Positions 5,875 to 12,695 of a DNA stretch of 14,359 nucleotides are shown one piece after another. The translations under genes and the position numbers were made by a program. The notes under the pieces were generated by a model that was not told the DNA's origin, did no database searches, and worked only from the letters and a program-made list of their open reading frames with translations. The stretch is from Actinomycetota bacterium (GTDB lineage: Bacteria; Actinomycetota; Actinomycetes; Acidothermales; Acidothermaceae): NCBI GenBank assembly GCA_003134755.1, contig PLCK01000122.1:21002-35360 (forward strand), in the 5' to 3' direction. Numbering within the stretch: position 1 is the first letter of the stretch; each line of letters starts with the position of its first letter.

Positions 5875-8160
5875 TCAGTTGGCGGCGCGAGCGGTCGCTG
5901 TGGTCGCAAAGTCCGCGCCAAGCCCACCCGCAAGGGATTTGGCGAAGAATGCGGGTACCGCTTCAGGTCCCAAAGGCCGGGCGAAGTAGTACCCCTGACC
6001 AAGATCGCACGAGAGCTCCCGCAGCCTGGCCCACTGTTCGCGTGTCTCGATGCCTTCGGCGACCGTTTCCATCTGAAGCGTCCGCGCTAGCCCGACGACC
6101 GCCCGAATGATCGCGGACCCTTCGGCGGACGCCTCGACTGTATCGATGAAGGCCTTGTCAATCTTGAGCTGGTCCGCCGGAAAGTGCTGAAGGGAAGCAA
6201 GCGAGGAATAGCCCGTCCCGAAGTCATCTATCGCGAGCCGCACGCCCATCGCCTTCAGGGGGCCGAGAAGCTGGATTGCGCAGTGTGGGTCCCTCATGAG
6301 AACTGACTCGGTCACCTCGAGCGTCAAGGCGTTTGCCGGGAGGGAGGTGTCTTCGAGTACCGAGGCAACGAGATTGGCGAAGGTCGGATCGTCGAGCTGT
6401 CGGGCTGAGACGTTCACGCTAATTCTGAGGTTCGGAAGCGATTTCGCCCTCCAGGCCGCGGCTGCCCGGCAGCTCTGCCGAAGTACCCACTCCCCGATTT
6501 CTACGATGACACCGTTGCGTTCAGCAAGCGGGATGAAGACATTGGGGGGTATCAGCCCACGAGTCGGGTGATCCCAACGCACCAGCGCTTCCACCGCCAC
6601 CGCACCTCCGGTGGTGAGATCGACTACGGGCTGGTACTGCAAGCGCAATTCGCCACGGACGACGACGTGGTTGAGGTCGTGCCCGAGTTCAAGCGCGTCG
6701 ATCGTCTCGGTGTGCATGCTCGACTCGTAGACGACCGCGGTTCGTCCGCCGGCCCGCTTCGCGCGGTACATCGCGACGTCCGCGTTGCGCAGCAGGTCGT
6801 CGGCCGTACCTGCCGAGGTGCTACTCGACGCGATTCCGATGCTCGCGAACGCGGAAACCTCGCGCCCAACCAACGACATGGGCTGAAGAAGCGCATTCGC
6901 AAGCCGGGCCGCGACGTGCTGGCCGACCTCGTCTCCTGCCGTTCTCTCCAGCAGGATTGCAAACTCGTCGCCTCCGATGCGTGCCGCCGTGTCGTCGGCG
7001 CGCAACGCTCCACGGATCCGATCGGCGAACCAGGCGAGCAACTCGTCGCCCGCTGCGTGCCCGAGGCTGTCGTTCACGTCCTTGAACCGGTCGAGGTCGA
7101 TGAACAAGACCGTGACATCGGTACCTATTCGCGCCGCGGTCAGCAGGGCGTGGTTGAGCCGATCGAGGAACAGGCCACGATTCGGCAGGCCGGTCAACGA
7201 GTCGCGGTACGCGTCGCGCATTGCTTCGACCGTACGGGCGTCCGTAAGCGCCACGCTCGCTTGCTCCGCGAACGCGGCCAGCGTATCGAGTCGGTCATCG
7301 ACGTCCGAAGCGTCGAAACCCGCGACCGTCACGAGGCTTCCGGTCGTGTTTCCTTCGATGTGCACCGGCGCTGCGAGCGCCGTCCATCGCACCACCTCTG
7401 CGGCGCCGGCCCCCACCCTGGTCACGGGGCCATCGACTCGAACGGAATCGGCCGCCGCCGCCATGACAAGCGATCGGTAGCTGACGGCACCGTCAGGCGG
7501 GCCCCCTGACGAGACGATTCGATAGTGCCCTTCCATCGGTTCGACAATGACGAGAGCGACGAAGGCATTGTTGAGAAGTTGGGCCGCGCCGGCCGTGACT
7601 GCGTCAAGCACAGTTTGCGATGGGGCGCGATGTGAGATCGCCCGTTGAATCGTCAAGAGAGACTCGAGCAGGCGCTGGCGCCGGCCGAGCGTGTGGACCA
7701 GTTGCAAACGCTCGGAAGCTTCGTGCTCGCGTTCGGCCCGAACTGTTCGTTCGAGCTGGAGGGTGCGCAGACTGCGCAGAGCGAGACCAAGGACGCTGGC
7801 CATCCCCTGCAGCAGTTGACGCTCCTCACCGGTGAACTCGTCGTGTACCCGGCCCAAGACGAGGCAACCCGTGATGCCACTGTCGAGATCGGCAGCGGCG
7901 GCATGCAGCAGTCCCATCCCCGGCACGTCAATCATCACGGCACCTTGCGCCGCGGGTCTCATGACCTCGACAGACCGCGTATCCCGACCCATGCCAACGC
8001 ACGCGAGCAGTTCGTCGTCACGGACGAGTGCCCCGATTTCGGCGCCGAGGGCCTCGACGGCGCGCTCGATAGCTCCGCGTACGGCAACAAACTCGTCGTC
8101 CTCCGAGATAACGGCTTCGAAGTACTCGGTCAGCTGATGAATGGACCAGTGATATGCCAC
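5875..8160 (-). CDS. Cyclic-di-GMP signalling protein, GAF-GAF-GGDEF-EAL
   Basis: Predicted soluble 761-residue protein that makes and/or degrades c-di-GMP. Two GAF-like sensor regions (about 5-135 and 165-310) are joined by a charged helix (about 135-165). The GGDEF domain (about 315-480) has an intact RIGGDEFAILLE (GGDEF at 396-400) and an RADD inhibitory I-site (387-390). The EAL domain (about 490-740) keeps its catalytic set: E524 in EALVRW, N583 (SVNVSARQ), E615 (LEVTES), D645/D646 in DDFGTGYSSL, K666 (LKIDKAFI), E702 (VAEGIET) and Q722 (GQGYYFARPL). By sequence both activities look possible. No membrane segment is evident. The start is GTG at 8160 with GAGGAG 6 nt upstream, overlapping the FIST stop. 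The stops are 10 bp apart from that start, so the two genes form an operon and probably a sensor-output pair. Confidence 0.95.
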   Translation of the reverse strand: MAYHWSIHQLTEYFEAVISEDDEFVAVRGAIERAVEALGAEIGALVRDDELLACVGMGRDTRSVEVMRPAAQGAVMIDVPGMGLLHAAAADLDSGITGCLVLGRVHDEFTGEERQLLQGMASVLGLALRSLRTLQLERTVRAEREHEASERLQLVHTLGRRQRLLESLLTIQRAISHRAPSQTVLDAVTAGAAQLLNNAFVALVIVEPMEGHYRIVSSGGPPDGAVSYRSLVMAAAADSVRVDGPVTRVGAGAAEVVRWTALAAPVHIEGNTTGSLVTVAGFDASDVDDRLDTLAAFAEQASVALTDARTVEAMRDAYRDSLTGLPNRGLFLDRLNHALLTAARIGTDVTVLFIDLDRFKDVNDSLGHAAGDELLAWFADRIRGALRADDTAARIGGDEFAILLERTAGDEVGQHVAARLANALLQPMSLVGREVSAFASIGIASSSTSAGTADDLLRNADVAMYRAKRAGGRTAVVYESSMHTETIDALELGHDLNHVVVRGELRLQYQPVVDLTTGGAVAVEALVRWDHPTRGLIPPNVFIPLAERNGVIVEIGEWVLRQSCRAAAAWRAKSLPNLRISVNVSARQLDDPTFANLVASVLEDTSLPANALTLEVTESVLMRDPHCAIQLLGPLKAMGVRLAIDDFGTGYSSLASLQHFPADQLKIDKAFIDTVEASAEGSAIIRAVVGLARTLQMETVAEGIETREQWARLRELSCDLGQGYYFARPLGPEAVPAFFAKSLAGGLGADFATTATARAAN

Positions 8161-8170
8161 CGGCTGCTCC

Positions 8171-9385
8171 TCATGCGAAGGCCACCAGCACCAACGTCAG
8201 GTGATGCATGCCCCGAGCGCCACGAGTGCGAGCGATTTCGCCCATCGTGTAGAAGCCGGCGAACGGTATGCCGGGAGCACATTCAGCAAACCTTGCAGCT
8301 TCTTCGCGGACGCCGTCGGCCTCCAGGATGAGGAAGCGCACGCCGCACTCGAACGCTAGGAAACCCAGCGGCGCGGCGCCGTCCAGCCCGTCAATCGCCT
8401 CCGCGTAAGCGTCGTCGACGCTGGAAATCAAGCCTGCGCGATCGGTCTCCATCATCCAGAGCAGCGCGCCTTGCGGTACATCAGCGAGACAGGTGATCGA
8501 GCCATCCTCGACATTGCCTCCGTGGATAACCCGAATGTCCTCGCCGCTGCGGCGCGACATCCCGAGCGGGTGTTTGAGTGCGAAAAGTTGGAACGCCTTC
8601 GCGTCGTTTGCCATCGCCCTCGTCGAACCCACCCGCTCCGCGAACACGTCAAGCGCAGGCTCACCATCGAGTGTGTGGACGTGACCCTCAGAGCTGCGGG
8701 TCGCCACCATGGGCTTGCCGACCTTGCGCCAGCCATGGGCCACGCCGACGCCGATCGGGGCATCGGAGCCGATCGCCGCGGCGACTACTGCGTCGCTGAG
8801 GACGCGGACTCCGCTCGCGTCACCGATGAATTGGAACGTCTGCTCATAGAGGAACTCGTCCGCGGCGCAACCACCCGCCAATCCAACTGTTGCGCCAATG
8901 ACGCTGTACGCGCCACGCACGAGTTCGTGCTGCTCTCCCGCAAGTCCGTCGGCAAGCAGCAGCAGGAGCTTGTGCTCACTAGCCAGTTCCTCGATCATGT
9001 CAGCGACGTGTTCGCCCGCTGCACGCTGGCCAGCCGACACATTCGGCGCGGCGCTGACACGAACCTCGAAACCGTCGCCTCCGAGCACGCTCACCACCAC
9101 TGCGAGCTCGGCGGGTCCGGTCTGAGAGAGATGCGCCAAGCCGCTGCATCCAATCAGCGGGACATCACCAGTCTCGGACCTAACACCCTCGAGCATGGCC
9201 TGCATATCGATGTCGGCCGGGCAGAAGACAACTACTAGGGACGCGGTCCGGCCCGCCAACGCGTCGCGAGACGCCTGGACGCCGGCCGCGCGAGCGTCGA
9301 CGTCAGTGCTGCGACCGGCGCCGAACCACCGCGCGGGCTGTCCCGTGCCTGTGGCTGCCTTCGTCTCGTTCGAGGTCACGGTCAT
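8171..9385 (-). CDS. FIST domain sensory protein (FIST_N + FIST_C)
   Basis: 404 residues from the ATG at 9385, chosen for GGAGGA 5 nt upstream; an in-frame start 24 codons earlier lacks an RBS. FIST domains are proposed small-ligand (for example amino acid) sensors found with c-di-GMP and chemotaxis genes. FIST_N covers about 45-240 (VPLIGCSG at 75-82, GLAGGCAADE at 168-177, PIGVGVAHGWR at 210-220). FIST_C covers about 243-385 (GEPALDVFAE, HPLGM, LGFLAFECGVRFLI, and the terminal GFYTMGEIARTRG-HHLTLVLVAF). No signal peptide or membrane segment is seen, so it is cytosolic. Its stop is 10 bp before the GGDEF-EAL start, and the downstream RBS abuts the stop, pointing to co-translation. A physical or functional pairing with that enzyme is inferred from this layout and known FIST contexts. 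The ligand is unknown. Confidence 0.93.
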   Translation of the reverse strand: MTVTSNETKAATGTGQPARWFGAGRSTDVDARAAGVQASRDALAGRTASLVVVFCPADIDMQAMLEGVRSETGDVPLIGCSGLAHLSQTGPAELAVVVSVLGGDGFEVRVSAAPNVSAGQRAAGEHVADMIEELASEHKLLLLLADGLAGEQHELVRGAYSVIGATVGLAGGCAADEFLYEQTFQFIGDASGVRVLSDAVVAAAIGSDAPIGVGVAHGWRKVGKPMVATRSSEGHVHTLDGEPALDVFAERVGSTRAMANDAKAFQLFALKHPLGMSRRSGEDIRVIHGGNVEDGSITCLADVPQGALLWMMETDRAGLISSVDDAYAEAIDGLDGAAPLGFLAFECGVRFLILEADGVREEAARFAECAPGIPFAGFYTMGEIARTRGARGMHHLTLVLVAFA

Positions 9386-9397
9386 TTGTTCCTCCAC

Positions 9398-9485
9398 GGG
9401 CGCCACGAGCGGACTCCCCGACACCAAGTCGGCGCAATCCGGTCGGATGTGAGCCAATCGGGAACGAGATCATGGGCGCCACGAG
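9398..9485. repeat. 12-bp direct repeat GGGCGCCACGAG upstream of the FIST gene
   Basis: Two perfect copies (9398-9409 and 9474-9485), 76 bp apart, lie in the 231-base region between the FIST start and the end of dehydratase 2. Each contains the palindrome GGCGCC. They could be regulator sites for the signalling operon or chance in GC-rich DNA. The rest of 9386-9616 shows paired GTCGAC palindromes (within 9570-9590) but no gene or clear promoter. Confidence 0.4.
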
Positions 9486-9616
9486 GCAGCTAGATCCACC
9501 TGGACAGGCTCGTGTGGAGGGCCCTCTGCGCCAGCTTGTTCGAGCCGCGTAGCGCAGCTGAGGCGGGCGTCGACCGGACGGTGTCGACCCGGGCGGTGAC
9601 CGCTGTGCGGGACCGT

Positions 9617-10768
9617 TTACCTCGGCGCCCCATGGGTGAGCCGTCGTCCCGCGTGTTCCGGCCTGATTTGGGTGCCCGTCGCGCGGCCACCCGTCGTCGG
9701 TCGGTTGACCGCGGCGACCAAGGACTCATCGACCGTTATGCCAAGGCCCGGGCTGTCCCCGAGGATGAAGAGCCCATCCTGAATGGTGAGATCGAGGGTC
9801 AGACCTACCGGTGGGGTCAGGTCTTGCAGCTCGCTAGCAATGTGGTTGGGCACAGCCGTTGCTGCGTGCAGCAGGGACATCGGCGTCGTGCCGACCGGGC
9901 TCACGGGCAGATCGTGGGCGTGCGCCAGAGCTGCCACTCTGAGGAAGTGCGTGATTCCCCACACCGACGCGGTTTGCACGACGTCGATGGCGCCCGCCGT
10001 CAGCAGCGGGCGGAACTGCTCCAGGCCGCTGAGGTTCTCCCCGCTCGCCACCGAGGCACGGACACCCCGCCCGACGGCGATCATCCCCTCGGCGTCCCAG
10101 CGGCGGACCGGCTCCTCGACCCAGATCAGGTCGAGGGTGCGTTCGAGTTCGGCGACGTGTCGCACGGCCTGCTTTCGGGTCCAGCACTCGTTGGCGTCGA
10201 GCATCAGTCCGGGGCGCACACCGGGCGACGCGTCGGCGAGGACGTCACGAACCAGGCACAATCTCGCCCGGTCGCGGTCGACGTCGAGTCCACCCTTGAG
10301 CTTCGCTGCCCGCACACCGCGCTCGGCATAGGCGGTATAGACGGACACGAGTTCGTCGTCCGACAAAGCGATGTCGAGTGCCGAGGCGTACGCGGTCAGC
10401 GTTCGGTCGCGCCCACCCAGCATGCGCCAGAGCGGTTCTCCCGCAGCCTTGGCCTTGATGTCCCACAGCGCCGTATCGAAGGCCCCGATCGTGCCGAAGA
10501 CCGCACCGGCATGTCCGGCCTTGAAAGCGTGCCGGAGCATGCGGTCGTACAGTGCGGCGGTCGAACGCGGGTCCTCGCCCTCGATCGCGGCGAACATCTT
10601 CTCCAGCTCGACGTGTGACCCCATCCCGATACCCGTGATGCCCTCGTCGGTGTCGACCAGGACCAGCTGCACGTCCAGGACGCCGCTCGGGAACACGCCG
10701 TTGGCGTCTCCGACCGAGCGACCCCAGTCCTGGCGGGTCGTCAGCGCCCGGTAGCCAGTGATGCGCAT
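9617..10768 (-). CDS. Enolase-superfamily sugar-acid dehydratase, mandelate-racemase-like (paralogue 2)
   Basis: 383 residues, collinear with the dehydratase at 3369-4535; 25 of the first 50 positions are identical by eye and the match is stronger in the ALYDRML...GEPLW region. It presumably acts on the same or a related sugar acid delivered by the CUT1 importer encoded just upstream. Active-site residues: K156/K158 (AAKLKGG), metal ligands D191 (LMLDANECW), E218 (WVEEPV) and E244 (SGENL), and D262 (AIDVVQ). As in paralogue 1, the dyad His is missing; the strand reads LPVSPVGTT, with V292 there. The two proteins differ straight after SPVG, suggesting different substrates. The ATG at 10768 has GAGGAAGG 7 nt upstream. 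It is last in the leftward importer operon, 99 bp after malG-like, with no promoter evident in the gap. Confidence 0.9.
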   Translation of the reverse strand: MRITGYRALTTRQDWGRSVGDANGVFPSGVLDVQLVLVDTDEGITGIGMGSHVELEKMFAAIEGEDPRSTAALYDRMLRHAFKAGHAGAVFGTIGAFDTALWDIKAKAAGEPLWRMLGGRDRTLTAYASALDIALSDDELVSVYTAYAERGVRAAKLKGGLDVDRDRARLCLVRDVLADASPGVRPGLMLDANECWTRKQAVRHVAELERTLDLIWVEEPVRRWDAEGMIAVGRGVRASVASGENLSGLEQFRPLLTAGAIDVVQTASVWGITHFLRVAALAHAHDLPVSPVGTTPMSLLHAATAVPNHIASELQDLTPPVGLTLDLTIQDGLFILGDSPGLGITVDESLVAAVNRPTTGGRATGTQIRPEHAGRRLTHGAPR

Positions 10769-10799
10769 GTCAGCCTTCCTCGGGCAGGCGATTACTGAA

Positions 10800-10813
10800 T
10801 CGACGATCGTCGA
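10800..10813. repeat. Perfect 14-bp palindrome TCGACGATCGTCGA between malG-like and dehydratase 2
   Basis: The only striking structure in the 99-bp gap between the permease stop and the second dehydratase, about 32 bp before its start. It could be a protein-binding site for separate control of the dehydratase or a small mRNA stem. No T-run follows on the minus strand, so it is not a clear terminator. Confidence 0.45.
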
Positions 10814-10867
10814 AGCACCGTCTCAACGTGCCGTGACGACGCCGTCGGGAACCACCCCAGCTGTCGG

Positions 10868-11740
10868 TCACCCCTTCACCCCGCCGCCGAGCAGACCGCG
10901 CACGAGCGCCCGCTGCGACATCATGAACACGATGAGAACGGGGACGATCGCGAGCAGTGTGGCGAGGGCAAGTTCCGGCCGGAAGATGTTCACACTCTGG
11001 CCGCCGCCACCGGCCGCCGGGTTGAACGACGGCGTCGATGACAGCAAGTCAGACAGACCGACCTGGATCGGGTACTGGGTCGACTTCGCGAGGACGGCGA
11101 AGGGCAGGAAGAAGTTGTTCCAGTCGGCAACGAAGCTGAAGAAGAGGACCAGCGCGATCACGGGCTTGGCCAGCGGCAGCGCGATGTGGCGGAACGTTGT
11201 CCACTCACCGCAGCCGTCGATGCGCGCCGCGTCGAGCACATCACGTGGCATCGTCGTGGAGTAGTAGATGTAGGCGATATACACGCCGAACGGGTAGAAC
11301 GCGAAAGGCAGAATCACCGAGAGCACGTTGCCGATGAGTTTCAGCGAATTCAGCTCAAGGAAAATGGGCAGTACCAGCGCGGACGCCGGCATGATCATCA
11401 CGATCAGTGTCACGGTGAGCACCAACTTGCGGCCCCGGAACGTCCCAAAGGCGAGGCCGTAGCCGGCCGGAACCGCCGTCGCGAGCACAATCGCGGTCGC
11501 GCTGCCTGCGTACAGCAGCGAGTTACTGATCCACCTGCGGTAGAGGTGGGAACTGTAGGCGTCGATGTGATCCCACGCCTGCGCGATGTGGTGGAAGCTG
11601 CCGAACGCGAACGGGTTGCTCGTGACAAGCGCTCCGTCGGACTTGGTCGGTGCGAGGAACAACCAGATCATCGGCACCACGAAGAACACGGCGAAAAGCG
11701 CGAGGATGACGAACCGAAGGCTGCGCGCGGTCAGCCGCAT
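10868..11740 (-). CDS. CUT1 sugar ABC transporter permease, MalG-like
   Basis: Inner-membrane subunit (290 residues) of a maltose/oligosaccharide-type importer. The first membrane helix is LRFVILALFAVFFVVPMIWLF (9-29, read in two parts: LRFVILALFA and VFFVVPMIWLF). Later helices surround IMPASALVLPIFLELNSL and the family-typical AFYPFGVYIAYIYYSTTMPR (147-166). The EAA loop that contacts the ATPase reads DAARIDGCGEW then PLAKPV. It starts at the ATG at 11740, which shares one base with the TGA of the malF-like gene (TGATG), indicating translational coupling. The C-terminus ends VRGLLGGGVKG, normal for the family. No ATPase gene is in the operon, as is common in actinobacteria, where one MsiK-type ATPase serves several importers. 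A decayed copy of a related gene lies at 5596-5742. Confidence 0.94.
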   Translation of the reverse strand: MRLTARSLRFVILALFAVFFVVPMIWLFLAPTKSDGALVTSNPFAFGSFHHIAQAWDHIDAYSSHLYRRWISNSLLYAGSATAIVLATAVPAGYGLAFGTFRGRKLVLTVTLIVMIMPASALVLPIFLELNSLKLIGNVLSVILPFAFYPFGVYIAYIYYSTTMPRDVLDAARIDGCGEWTTFRHIALPLAKPVIALVLFFSFVADWNNFFLPFAVLAKSTQYPIQVGLSDLLSSTPSFNPAAGGGGQSVNIFRPELALATLLAIVPVLIVFMMSQRALVRGLLGGGVKG

Positions 11741-12657
11741 CAGTCTTCCTTCCTGAACAGTCCGGTGCGGGTGACGATGAGCACTGCGGCGATCAGCCCG
11801 ATAAGCAGCAGGTCAACCGAGACAGCAGCCGCTTCGTTGAATTTTCCGTACCGGAAGGCCAGCTGGTAGGCCAGCTGATTCGCTGACCAGGTGTCCGGGA
11901 CGAATCCAAGGCTGGCTTGATTCACCAACTGCGGTTCGACGAACAGCTGCGTCCCGGTCGCGAACGACAGGATGCCCATGTAGGCAATCCACTTGCGGAT
12001 CATCGGGAGCTTCAGTCGGAGCGCGATCGTCCAGGCTCCTGCTCCGTCGATGCGGGCCGCCTCCTCGAGGTCCGGCGGGATGGTGTTCAGCGCACCGTAC
12101 AGGACGACGATCCAGCCGCCGGCTCCGGTCCAGAACGCGATCATCGCAAAGATGAAGGGGAGGTGACCTGGTGCGATCGCCTGGACGAACAGCGTCGACC
12201 CAAACACGTGTTCGAGGAGAAATCTCGCGGGGCTGACGGCCGGGTCGAGCATGAACAGCCATACCAGCACGGAGGCAGCGCCGGCCAGCGCGCCAGGGAT
12301 GTAGTAGAGAAATCGGAAGGTCGACGTGGCCTTGCTGGCGCGGCTGTGCAGCATCAGCGCCAGTCCGACCACGAACACAATCAGCGCGATGAGCCACACA
12401 CTGGTGTACAGAAAGACGTGTTCGAACGCTGGCCCGAAGCGGTAATCGTTGGCGGTCGTGGTGAAGTTCTTCAGGCCGATGAACTTACCCTTGCTCGTCG
12501 TGAAGGCGAGGCTGAGCGCGTAGATCGCCGGCAAGATGCCGAACAGGATCAGGAACGGCAGATAGGGCAGGACAAACGGCAATCCCCGCCAGGCACTTTG
12601 ATCGCGCTTGCGCGCAGCCCCCCCGGCGTGCAGGCCACGCTTTCGCGTGACCTGCAC
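11740..12657 (-). CDS. CUT1 sugar ABC transporter permease, MalF-like
   Basis: 305-residue inner-membrane partner of the MalG-like subunit. After a basic N-terminus (RKRGLHAGGAARKRD) comes the first helix (LPFVLPYLPFLILFGILPAI, 26-45). Family features include FRFLYYIPGALAGAASVLVW, FWTGAGGWIVVLYGALNTIP, the EAA loop EEAARIDGAGAWTIALRLKL (198-217) and a final helix ending TRTGLFRKED. The predicted GTG start at 12657 has no Shine-Dalgarno sequence and is buried in a strong hairpin (12621-12668). Upstream in frame there is no ATG or GTG back to the preceding gene. A downstream TTG (codon of Leu26, GLPF) would delete part of the basic tail. The start is therefore uncertain although the gene is not. 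It lies 38 bp after the binding-protein stop. Confidence 0.93.
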   Translation of the reverse strand: MQVTRKRGLHAGGAARKRDQSAWRGLPFVLPYLPFLILFGILPAIYALSLAFTTSKGKFIGLKNFTTTANDYRFGPAFEHVFLYTSVWLIALIVFVVGLALMLHSRASKATSTFRFLYYIPGALAGAASVLVWLFMLDPAVSPARFLLEHVFGSTLFVQAIAPGHLPFIFAMIAFWTGAGGWIVVLYGALNTIPPDLEEAARIDGAGAWTIALRLKLPMIRKWIAYMGILSFATGTQLFVEPQLVNQASLGFVPDTWSANQLAYQLAFRYGKFNEAAAVSVDLLLIGLIAAVLIVTRTGLFRKED

Positions 12658-12668
12658 AATCGCCGGGG
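12621..12668 (-). promoter_or_regulatory. Long mRNA hairpin with GAAA tetraloop over the malF-like start
   Basis: In the leftward transcript, TGCAGGTCACGC and GCGTGGCCTGCA (12656-12645 and 12640-12629) pair over 12 bp with one G-U wobble, closing a GAAA loop of the stable GNRA class. An outer 8-bp stem, CCCCGGCG with CGCCGGGG (12668-12661 and 12628-12621), extends it across a 4-nt bulge. The predicted GTG start is at the bulge/stem boundary. It may lower permease translation relative to the binding protein, or protect the upstream mRNA. No T-run follows, so it is not a simple terminator. Confidence 0.7.
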
Positions 12669-12695
12669 TTAGGGCTGGCGGATCGCTCGCCCCAC

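Noticed and set aside
6568..7509. Open frame of 313 codons on the plus strand inside the GGDEF-EAL gene
   Set aside because: It is antisense to a gene with intact catalytic motifs; its own translation shows no domain and has shadow-like composition.
9512..10618. Long open frame on the plus strand opposite dehydratase 2
   Set aside because: It is antisense to a clearly homologous enzyme gene, shows Arg/His-rich composition without any recognisable domain, and is explained by high GC content.
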